A stretch of DNA of 15,367 nt from UBA1413 sp964395045 (lineage in GTDB: Bacteria; Bacteroidota; Bacteroidia; Bacteroidales; Prolixibacteraceae), in the NCBI GenBank assembly GCA_964395045.1, contig CAYNBE010000067.1:1-15367 (forward strand). The letters run 5' to 3'. Position 1 is the stretch's first letter. The number at the start of each line of letters is the position of its first letter. The notes under the pieces are model-generated. The model was not told the origin of the DNA, ran no database searches, and saw only the letters and a list, made by a program, of their open reading frames with translations. Made by a program: the position numbers and the translations under genes. Shown in pieces: positions 1-6,464 of this stretch.

Positions 1-304
1 CAGAAGATTCCTGAAGCGAATTGCTTTCACGCCGGTAAAATTCAAATGCCAGTGCCGAAAGGTTAAATTTTTCCCATTCCCAGGTTTTGGACCCTGTCAA
101 CGTTGTCATTGCCGATAAAACGGCTTCCTGGTTGTCCCCGGAAGAACAAAATATGAAAATCTGGTCTTTGTCAGATGCGACCGGATAGGCAGTAAATTCT
201 GAATGGGCTGATCCCGGGGCTGATATCTGGGCATTTGTTCCTGCAGGGGAGAGAATAAGTGCGACAGCAAACCCAAGCATACTCCTCAGCAATATTTTTC
301 GCAT
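1..304 (-). CDS. Secreted protein of unknown function, N-terminal part
   Basis: This reading frame is open from its ATG (complement of 302-304) to the left edge, giving 101 residues with no stop, so the rest lies outside the window. The N-terminus is a clear Sec signal peptide: MRK, then a hydrophobic stretch to about residue 20, with a likely cleavage after TNA at residue 25 before Gln26. An AAGGAA element lies about six bases upstream of this ATG. A second ATG five bases further upstream is out of frame and soon stops, so 304 is the start. The visible mature part (SAPGSAHSEFTAYP, then DQIFIFCSSGD) is Ser/Thr-rich and resembles the start of large Bacteroidota surface or T9SS-exported proteins. 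That resemblance is only an impression; no domain is identifiable. It is divergent from the helicase gene. Confidence 0.75.
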   Translation of the reverse strand, partial: MRKILLRSMLGFAVALILSPAGTNAQISAPGSAHSEFTAYPVASDKDQIFIFCSSGDNQEAVLSAMTTLTGSKTWEWEKFNLSALAFEFYRRESNSLQESS

Positions 305-362
305 TGCATTTCCTTTCTTATCAATAAATCTATAACGTATGAATTTCATTAAATTGCCTGAA

Positions 363-370
363 CAAAGATA
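363..370 (-). promoter_or_regulatory. Predicted Bacteroidota -7 box for the left-edge secreted gene
   Basis: The complement reads TATCTTTG, an exact match to the phylum's TAnnTTTG -7 element. Transcription would start near 355-358, leaving a leader of about 50 bases before the ATG at 304. No good -33 TTG lies at the usual 19-21 base spacing, so the call rests on the -7 box and its position. Confidence 0.45.
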
Positions 371-518
371 AAAAATCGCATTTCCAATCACACATAATAA
401 AATGGTTCCTTTGAAATTTCCGGTAAACCGGCACTTAACGTTCCGGAAACCTTCCAGTCCAAGATAACAGATGATTTATTCGGGAATGTTTGTTAAATGA
501 AATTATGAAATCGTTCAC

Positions 519-553
519 TTTATGGAAACGGGCCGATCAGATTGCTATTTTTG
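519..553 (+). promoter_or_regulatory. Predicted promoter of the UvrD/PcrA helicase gene
   Basis: TATTTTTG at 546-553 matches TAnnTTTG exactly. A weak -33 candidate (TTTATGG) begins at 519. Initiation would fall near 557-560. That is downstream of the longest possible helicase start (TTG at 542) and just upstream of the GTG at 578, so this box helps decide the start of the gene. Confidence 0.5.
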
Positions 554-577
554 TATGGAATTGTATCGACCATCCAC

Positions 578-2887
578 GTGTTAGATTATCTGAACAGTCT
601 GAATGAAGCCCAGAGAGAAGCAGTGATCCGGACAGAAGGTCCTTCATTGATCATTGCCGGGGCAGGATCGGGGAAAACCCGTGTATTAACATATCGTATC
701 GCCCATTTGCTGAAACAGGGGGTACGGCCATCCACCATCCTTGCCCTGACCTTCACCAACAAAGCGGCAAAGGAAATGAAGGAACGGATCGCCGGCACCG
801 TAGGGGAAAACCTCTCCCGTTACCTTTGGATGGGAACCTTTCATTCAATCTTCGCACGAATTCTCAGGATGGAACATGAAACAGCAGGATTTCCGGCCGA
901 TTATACCATTTACGATGCCGGTGATTCGAAAAGCCTGATCAGAAGCATCATCCGGGATATGAGGCTTGACGATAAAGTTTACAAACCAGGGTTGGTCATT
1001 AACCGGATATCGATGGCCAAAAACAACCTTGTCACCTCCGAAGCATACAAGCAAAGTGACTTTTTCGTGTACGATCAGCGTGCACGGGTTCCGCTGATCA
1101 GCGACATTTATAAAGAGTACGTAAAGCGATGCAAACTGAGCGCTTCGATGGATTTCGACGACCTGTTGCTGCTCACAAATATGCTCTTCAGAGACCATCC
1201 CGATTTACTTGAACGTTATCAGAAACGATTCGATTATCTTTTAGTCGATGAATACCAGGACACCAATTATGCACAGTATGTGATCGTCAACAAACTGGCC
1301 GCCCTTCACAAAAACCTGTGCGTAGTCGGCGACGATGCGCAGAGCATTTATTCTTTCCGGGGTGCCCGTATCGAAAACATTCTCAGTTTCCAGCGCGACT
1401 ATCCGGATTACAAAATATTCAAGCTTGAACAAAACTACAGGTCAACCCAAACCATAGTAAATGCTGCCAATAGTGTAATCTCGCACAACCAGCGAAAAAT
1501 AAGCAAAAATGTCTTTTCGGTGAGGGAGAAAGGAAATCCCATCCGGGTAGTCAGGGCGCTAACTGACCAGGAGGAGGGGTACCGGGTTGCAGGGATCATC
1601 GCTGAAACACAACTCAGAGACCATGCACAGTATGAGGATTATGCCATATTATACCGGACAAATGCGCAGTCGAGGATTTTTGAGGAAGCTCTCCGGAAAA
1701 GGAACATCCCATACAGGATATATGGCGGAATCTCCTTTTACCAGAGAAAGGAAATCAGGGACCTCCTTGCCTATTTCAGGGTGATCATCAATCCTGCCGA
1801 TGGTGAAGCATTAAAGCGGATCATCAACTTTCCGGCAAGGGGCATCGGAGATACGACTCTATCAAAACTTGAAGCTGCGGCTCTGAGGGATGAATGTTCC
1901 ATCTGGAGTATCATCAAAGCCTTACCCCAGGTTCATCCTGCCGGCCTCGGCAGTGCTGCCGTTGCCCGGTTGAATAGTTTCAAAGAGCTGATCGAAAGGT
2001 TTATGGCGATGTCGGCCGAACAGGGAGCATTCGACCTGGCCCGGAACGTAGCCAAAGAGACAGGTATCCTGAAAGAACTCTATAACGACAAATCACCCGA
2101 AGGCGTCAGCAAATATCAGAATCTGGAGGAAATGTTGAACGCAATCAGGGAATTTTCAAACCTTGCGCTTGAAGAAGGACGACCGGCAGGAATCGGAGAC
2201 TACCTCCAGGAAGTGGCCCTTCTAACCGATCAGGATACCGATGATGATAAAGAGCGGAACAGAGTCACTCTGATGACGGTCCACGCGGCAAAAGGACTCG
2301 AATTTAAAAACGTATTCATTGTTGGCCTGGAAAAAGACCTGTTCCCTTCGGTACTTGCCGGTGAAACCATCTCCAGGGAAGAACAGGAAGAAGAACGAAG
2401 GCTCTTCTATGTTGCCCTGACAAGGGCTAAACAACAAGTATATCTGACACATGCGGAAGAACGATACCGGTGGGGCAAACCCGAATCGTGCAGGCCAAGC
2501 CCCTTTATAAGTGAGATCGATCAGTCGTTCATAGAATATTCCGACCGGGAAACCAACCGTTTTTCCCGTGACCTGCCTTTCAGGACAACGCATGAAAAAA
2601 GTTTTCAGGAAAGAGATCCGGTTCTAAAACCACCTCCTGGCAGAATCCCAGTGAACCTAACCCAGAAAATCGACCGCTTAAAAGAAGATGCAGGCTTGGA
2701 TTCGCCGGGAAACCATGAACTGCTCCGGCTTCTCCCCGGCATGATGGTCGAACACCAGCGTTTTGGGATTGGCAAAGTCTTGCAAATGGAAGGAAATCCC
2801 CCGGACGAAAAAGCAACAGTTTTTTTTCAGAATGCCGGACAAAAGCAACTGCTTCTGAAGTATGCGCGTCTCAGAATCATTCCCTGA
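578..2887 (+). CDS. uvrD: UvrD/PcrA-type superfamily 1A DNA helicase
   Basis: An ATP-dependent 3'-5' DNA helicase for nucleotide excision repair, mismatch repair and clearing of stalled polymerases. From a GTG start it has 769 residues, normal for PcrA/UvrD. SF1A motifs appear in order: Walker A AGAGSGKT (27-34), motif II DEYQDT (224-229), VGDDAQSIYSFRGA (about 250-263), NYRS (286-289), TVHAAKGLEF (567-576) and VALTRAK (612-618). The C-terminus from about residue 721 (GMMVEHQRFGIGKV) is the Tudor-like module known in PcrA to contact RNA polymerase. I chose GTG 578 over the upstream TTG at 542 for two reasons. The family begins close to the LDYLNSLNEAQREAV segment, and 542 lies upstream of the predicted transcription start. 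No Shine-Dalgarno is visible. The gene appears monocistronic, with the next gene carrying its own promoter. UvrD versus PcrA naming is a convention here. Confidence 0.95.
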   Translation: MLDYLNSLNEAQREAVIRTEGPSLIIAGAGSGKTRVLTYRIAHLLKQGVRPSTILALTFTNKAAKEMKERIAGTVGENLSRYLWMGTFHSIFARILRMEHETAGFPADYTIYDAGDSKSLIRSIIRDMRLDDKVYKPGLVINRISMAKNNLVTSEAYKQSDFFVYDQRARVPLISDIYKEYVKRCKLSASMDFDDLLLLTNMLFRDHPDLLERYQKRFDYLLVDEYQDTNYAQYVIVNKLAALHKNLCVVGDDAQSIYSFRGARIENILSFQRDYPDYKIFKLEQNYRSTQTIVNAANSVISHNQRKISKNVFSVREKGNPIRVVRALTDQEEGYRVAGIIAETQLRDHAQYEDYAILYRTNAQSRIFEEALRKRNIPYRIYGGISFYQRKEIRDLLAYFRVIINPADGEALKRIINFPARGIGDTTLSKLEAAALRDECSIWSIIKALPQVHPAGLGSAAVARLNSFKELIERFMAMSAEQGAFDLARNVAKETGILKELYNDKSPEGVSKYQNLEEMLNAIREFSNLALEEGRPAGIGDYLQEVALLTDQDTDDDKERNRVTLMTVHAAKGLEFKNVFIVGLEKDLFPSVLAGETISREEQEEERRLFYVALTRAKQQVYLTHAEERYRWGKPESCRPSPFISEIDQSFIEYSDRETNRFSRDLPFRTTHEKSFQERDPVLKPPPGRIPVNLTQKIDRLKEDAGLDSPGNHELLRLLPGMMVEHQRFGIGKVLQMEGNPPDEKATVFFQNAGQKQLLLKYARLRIIP

Positions 2888-2918
2888 TGCATGGAAAGAG
2901 AGAAAATAGTGCCCTTCG

Positions 2919-2948
2919 TTGCATGATGCTTCAAAATTTTTACCTTTG
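2919..2948 (+). promoter_or_regulatory. Predicted promoter of the DUF4290 gene
   Basis: TTG at 2919-2921 (-33) is followed after 19 bases by TACCTTTG at 2941-2948, an exact TAnnTTTG -7 box. This is the best spaced of the predicted promoters here. It lies in the 98-base gap after the helicase gene, and the leader would be about 30-35 bases long. Confidence 0.6.
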
Positions 2949-2985
2949 CAACTGAAAACCCCTTTGTTTATACCTGAAATTCATT

Positions 2986-3618
2986 ATGATGAACAACGAT
3001 ACGAAAGACTACAACACCAGCCGGAAAAAGCTGGCCTTGCCTGAATATGGAAGGAATGTACATAACATGGTTGAACTCCTAATGAAGATCGACGATAGGG
3101 AACACAGGAACCGGGCAGCACAGGCTATCATTGATGTGATGGGGAGCCTGAATCCTTACCTCCGCGATATTCCTGATTTCAAACACAAACTTTGGGACCA
3201 TCTCGCCATTATGGCCGATTTCAAGCTGGATATCGATTATCCTTACAATCCCCCTTCTGCTGAGATACTGCATGAAAAACCGAATAAGGTACCCTATTGC
3301 CAAAGAGATATCCGGTACCGCCATTATGGCCATACCATGGAACTAATGATCAAAAAGGCAGTTGAGTTCGATGAAGGGAAAGAAAAAGATATCCTGATCA
3401 ACCAGCTGGCAAATCATATGAAAAAAGCATACCTCACATGGAACAAGGAGAGCGTCGAAGATGAAAAAATCCTGGATGATCTGAAAATTATGTCGGGCGA
3501 CAGACTGGACTGTAAGAAGATCGAGCTTGCCGAAGTTAAAAATGTCCCTGTCCGGCAACAACAGTATCCTGCCAGGCAAAAACCAGCCAAACGGCCTGCG
3601 CAGGCAAAACGGCATTGA
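2986..3618 (+). CDS. DUF4290 family protein
   Basis: A 210-residue cytoplasmic protein of the DUF4290 family, conserved in Bacteroidota and of unknown biochemical function. Recognisable segments are PEYGRNVHNMVE (19-30), the central DIDYPYNPPSAEIL and IRYRHYGHTMELM. It has no signal peptide or membrane segment and is rich in charged helix-forming residues. The last 25 or so residues form a Pro/Gln/Lys/Arg-rich basic tail that looks disordered. Two tandem ATGs open the frame at 2986 and 2989; either could initiate. From memory, this gene often sits just ahead of murA in related genomes. Here no murA follows, only a 326-base gap. The family call is confident; no function should be inferred from it. 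Confidence 0.88.
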   Translation: MMNNDTKDYNTSRKKLALPEYGRNVHNMVELLMKIDDREHRNRAAQAIIDVMGSLNPYLRDIPDFKHKLWDHLAIMADFKLDIDYPYNPPSAEILHEKPNKVPYCQRDIRYRHYGHTMELMIKKAVEFDEGKEKDILINQLANHMKKAYLTWNKESVEDEKILDDLKIMSGDRLDCKKIELAEVKNVPVRQQQYPARQKPAKRPAQAKRH

Positions 3619-3944
3619 AGTACAGTACCAGGAACGTGGGCAGGTTGGAGGTATTTAAATATGGCACAAAGTTTGTTTTTACGGCATTTTACCGAAGATT
3701 GGCCTGTAGCTGTTCTCTCAATCCGGGATGCAACCAGGAGATCAAACCCGGGTCCGGATACCAGATCAGGGTTTTTACACCGACCGGCTCGAAAGACTGA
3801 AAACATTCCACTGAAGGTGACCAGGGATTTTAACGTATGAACAAGAATCCCGGTTCAAAGGGGGCAACGTGAACTACCCCTGCAGTTTTACAAATTTGAT
3901 AAAAGCATAGTATAAACGAATTACGTTAACTGATCAGGAATACA
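3619..3944. other. Intergenic gap of 326 bases, nothing recognised
   Basis: Only short overlapping frames on both strands occur here. The longest on the plus strand is 61 codons from a TTG inside the end of the DUF4290 gene, and it has no recognisable protein pattern. I see no tRNA, no strong terminator hairpin with a T-run and no repeat. CAAATTTG at 3891-3898 is one base from a -7 box and could serve the following gene, but no matching -33 TTG is present. The stretch could hold a long leader, a small RNA or decayed coding sequence. Confidence 0.5.
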
Positions 3945-4469
3945 ATGAAAAATAGCTTTTTACTCCTCTGTGCATTTTTTTTGTCAACACTTTTCCTTTT
4001 TGCACAACCGGCAAAACCGCAACCGGGTATACTGATCGGAAACCTGGCTCCCGAAATTTCCGGGACCTCACATACCGGGAACAAGATCAGCCTTTCCGAA
4101 ACAAGAGGCAAACTGGTACTGATCGATTTCTGGGCTTCGTGGTGCGGCCCGTGCCGGCGTGAAAATCCCAATGTCGTAAGCGCTTATCAGAAATACAAGG
4201 GGAAAAAATTTACATCGGGAAAGGGATTTACGATTTTCAGTGTCTCCCTCGACAGGGATGATGCTTCCTGGAAAAACGGAATCCGGAACGACAAACTCGA
4301 TTGGCCTTACCATATCAGCGACCTGAAGGGATGGTATTCCAAATACGCAGCGATTTATGGAGTCAGGCAGATACCAGCCAATTTCCTGGTCGACGGGCAG
4401 GGAGTGATCATTGCACGTGATCTCCGGGGGCCTGCTCTGGATGCCTTTCTTGAAAAACTGGTACGCTGA
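3945..4469 (+). CDS. Exported TlpA-like thioredoxin-fold disulfide oxidoreductase
   Basis: A 174-residue thioredoxin-fold protein of the TlpA/ResA/AhpC-TSA type. Residues 1-20 form a Sec signal peptide ending LFLFA before Gln21, so it acts in the periplasm. It has the redox motif WCGPC (Cys67 and Cys70) after LVLIDFWAS and the cis-proline loop at QIP (Pro144) followed by ANFLVDGQG, as expected for an active thioredoxin fold. Length fits a single domain with no partner domain. Relatives reduce or isomerise disulfides, including in apocytochrome c maturation; this protein's substrate is not shown. A possible link with the CcsBA synthase in the window is inference only, as they are 5 kb apart on opposite strands. 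An AGGA element lies about six bases before the ATG, unusual here since most neighbours lack one. Confidence 0.88.
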   Translation: MKNSFLLLCAFFLSTLFLFAQPAKPQPGILIGNLAPEISGTSHTGNKISLSETRGKLVLIDFWASWCGPCRRENPNVVSAYQKYKGKKFTSGKGFTIFSVSLDRDDASWKNGIRNDKLDWPYHISDLKGWYSKYAAIYGVRQIPANFLVDGQGVIIARDLRGPALDAFLEKLVR

Positions 4470-4607
4470 GTACAAGCATTGCTACACTTAGCGATCCTTT
4501 TTTCAGGCACATCTAGCCTCATGATAGCTGGTGCATTTCAGAAATTGTACGTACAGCACAGTGACATGACACAGAATGACATTCCGGGAACAAGCGGATG
4601 TGTCAAT

Positions 4608-4640
4608 TTGTCGTTTTCTTTTTCATTGGCAATATTTTTG
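4608..4640 (+). promoter_or_regulatory. Predicted promoter of grpE-dnaJ
   Basis: TATTTTTG at 4633-4640 is an exact TAnnTTTG -7 box. TTG at 4608-4610 is the best -33 element, 22 bases upstream, slightly long spacing. Transcription would begin near 4645, so the frame that opens further upstream at 4598 cannot be the true N-terminus of GrpE. No CIRCE element (TTAGCACTC inverted repeat) is visible, so HrcA control is not supported. Confidence 0.55.
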
Positions 4641-4669
4641 AGCAGATCAAAAAAACAAAAAAAACAAAC

Positions 4670-5296
4670 ATGACGATACGGAGATCAAAAAAGGAAGAAC
4701 AATCTACTGAAACTGAAAAGGACGTGAATAAAACTGTGAACGATCAGAGTGAAGAATGTTGCAGCGAAGGTCATTCGGGAGACAAAGAGACCTTGAAGGA
4801 ACATAGTCACAAAGATCAGCACAAACAAAAAAAGGACAGGAACCTTGAAAAGATTGCGGAGCTTGAATCAACCATTGCCGAGATCAAAGACAAGCACCTC
4901 CGGCTTCAGGCGGAATTCGACAATTTCAGGAAACGCACCCTGAAGGAGAAAAGCGACTTGATCAAGACAGCGGGAGAGTCGGTACTGATCCGTATTTTAC
5001 CTGTGATTGACGATTTCGACAGGGCGCTGGCAGCGATGAAAGAAGTACCTGACGATGATCCGGCAAAGATTGGTTTTATTCTGATTTACAATAAATTCAG
5101 AAATTTTCTGGCCGAGAACAATGTGAAGGAAATTGAATCGGCGGGAGCTGATTTTAATGTAGACCATCACCATGCTTTATCAAAAGTACCAGCAACCTCA
5201 GAAGAAATGAAGGGAAAGGTTGTGGATGTAATTGAGAAGGGATATCTGCTAAATAATAAAGTATTACGTTTTGCCAAGGTAATTATCGGCGAATAA
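4670..5296 (+). CDS. grpE: GrpE, nucleotide exchange factor of DnaK
   Basis: Cytoplasmic co-chaperone that releases ADP from DnaK. From ATG 4670 it has 208 residues, normal for GrpE. Residues 1-57 are very polar and probably disordered. A long coiled coil follows from about 58 to 90, containing the family segment LQAEFDNFRKRT. The four-helix dimer part is next, then the C-terminal beta wing that contacts DnaK, ending KGYLLNNKVLRFAKVIIGE. I chose this ATG because the longer frame from 4598 adds a hydrophobic, non-conserved stretch encoded upstream of the predicted transcription start. The leader is A-rich with no Shine-Dalgarno, typical of Bacteroidota. The gene is ten bases upstream of dnaJ and surely cotranscribed with it. 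One oddity: the acidic N-terminal tail carries two adjacent cysteines and several histidines. Confidence 0.95.
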   Translation: MTIRRSKKEEQSTETEKDVNKTVNDQSEECCSEGHSGDKETLKEHSHKDQHKQKKDRNLEKIAELESTIAEIKDKHLRLQAEFDNFRKRTLKEKSDLIKTAGESVLIRILPVIDDFDRALAAMKEVPDDDPAKIGFILIYNKFRNFLAENNVKEIESAGADFNVDHHHALSKVPATSEEMKGKVVDVIEKGYLLNNKVLRFAKVIIGE

Positions 5297-5306
5297 GTCA
5301 ACCGAG

Positions 5307-6464
5307 ATGTCGAAAAGAGACTATTATGAAGTTCTGGAGGTCAGCAAAACAGCCACACCCGAGGAAATAAAAAAGGCATACAGGAAAAAGGCGTTGCAAT
5401 ATCATCCCGACAAAAACCAGGGGGATAAACAGGCTGAAGAGAAATTTAAAGAGGCAGCCGAAGCATACGAAGTGCTGAGTAATCCTGAGAAAAGACAAAG
5501 ATATGACCAGTTCGGCCATTCAGGAGTTGGTGGATCGGGAGGATTCAGCAGCGGGAATATGTCGATGGACGACATTTTCTCTATGTTCGGGGATGTTTTT
5601 GGCGATGCTTTCGGAGGTTTTGGCGGATTCGGAGGTTTTGGCAGCAGTCGTGGCAGAAGTGCGAGGAGGGTAAACCGGGGATCTGACCTCCGTGTGAAGG
5701 TATCTCTTACCTTGAACGAGATTGCTACAGGGGTTGAAAAAAAGATCAAGGTCAGGAAATATGTGGCCTGCCCATCCTGCAGGGGAACTGGTGCTCAGGA
5801 TGGCTCATCCTTTTCAACCTGCAGCACCTGCCGGGGAAGCGGGCATGTAACGCGGATCGCCAACACCCTTCTCGGGCAAATGCAGACCACATCCACCTGT
5901 CCGACCTGTCAGGGAGAAGGACAGATCATAACCAGCAAATGTATTCACTGCACAGGGGAAGGAGTTGTCAGGGAAGAAGAGGTGATTTCCATCCGTATTC
6001 CTGCGGGGGTAGGGGAAGGAATGCAACTCAATGTTTCGGGCAAAGGGAATACAGGGAGAAGAGGCGGAACCAACGGAGACCTGCTGGTCGTGATTCAGGA
6101 GGAAGAACACCCCGAACTCATCCGCGAGAACAACAACCTGATATACAATCTTTTTCTGACATTCCCACAGATTGCCAACGGGACTACCGCCGAAATCCCG
6201 ACCATCGACGGTAAAGTAAAAGTCAGGATTGATCCCGGGACGCAGCCCGAAAAGGTTCTCCGGCTGAGGGGCAAGGGGCTTCCCGATGTGAATGGCTACG
6301 GCAAAGGCGACCTCCTCGTGAAAGTTCATGTATGGATTCCACAGAAACTGACCCCTGAAGAAAGGAAAATGCTTGAAAAACTTCAGGAAATGCCCAGCTT
6401 CAGAAAAGGTCCATCTGAATCGGAAAAGAGTTTCTTTGAAAAAATGAGGGATATCTTCGACTGA
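5307..6464 (+). CDS. dnaJ: DnaJ, type I J-domain co-chaperone
   Basis: Hsp40 that delivers unfolded clients to DnaK and stimulates its ATPase. It has 385 residues, full length for a class I DnaJ. The J domain (about 1-70) carries the HPD triad at 33-35 in YHPDKN. A Gly/Phe-rich linker with repeated GGFGGF follows (about 75-120). All four zinc motifs are intact: CPSCRGTG (Cys155/158), CSTCRGSG (Cys172/175), CPTCQGEG (Cys198/201) and CIHCTGEG (Cys212/215). The C-terminal substrate-binding and dimerisation domains follow to the end. It starts ten bases after grpE with no Shine-Dalgarno. Its TGA directly abuts the stop codon of the convergent GH105 gene, so there is no room for a terminator between them. 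Confidence 0.97.
   Translation: MSKRDYYEVLEVSKTATPEEIKKAYRKKALQYHPDKNQGDKQAEEKFKEAAEAYEVLSNPEKRQRYDQFGHSGVGGSGGFSSGNMSMDDIFSMFGDVFGDAFGGFGGFGGFGSSRGRSARRVNRGSDLRVKVSLTLNEIATGVEKKIKVRKYVACPSCRGTGAQDGSSFSTCSTCRGSGHVTRIANTLLGQMQTTSTCPTCQGEGQIITSKCIHCTGEGVVREEEVISIRIPAGVGEGMQLNVSGKGNTGRRGGTNGDLLVVIQEEEHPELIRENNNLIYNLFLTFPQIANGTTAEIPTIDGKVKVRIDPGTQPEKVLRLRGKGLPDVNGYGKGDLLVKVHVWIPQKLTPEERKMLEKLQEMPSFRKGPSESEKSFFEKMRDIFD

Noticed and set aside
542..577. N-terminal extension of the helicase from TTG 542
   Set aside because: It lies upstream of the predicted transcription start, overlaps the -7 box and adds residues not typical of the family.
3414..3806. Minus-strand frame of 130 codons across the end of the DUF4290 gene and into the gap
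   Set aside because: Composition looks like an antisense shadow; there is no start signal or known family.
4546..4555. Perfect palindrome TGTACGTACA upstream of grpE
   Set aside because: A ten-base palindrome is expected several times by chance in 15 kb, and it lies about 80 bases above the -7 box without a partner site.
4598..4669. 24-residue hydrophobic extension of GrpE that could look like a membrane anchor
   Set aside because: The coding stretch contains the -33/-7 promoter; GrpE is cytosolic and the ATG at 4670 fits its normal length.
4470..4669. Search for a CIRCE element or other heat-shock operator before grpE
   Set aside because: No TTAGCACTC/GAGTGCTAA inverted repeat is present.
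5600..5660. Repeated GGAGGTTTTGGCGGATTC-like units
   Set aside because: These encode the Gly/Phe linker of DnaJ and are not an independent repeat.
5814..6329. Open frame of 171 codons antisense to dnaJ
   Set aside because: It is the mirror of the conserved zinc-finger and C-terminal coding region of dnaJ.
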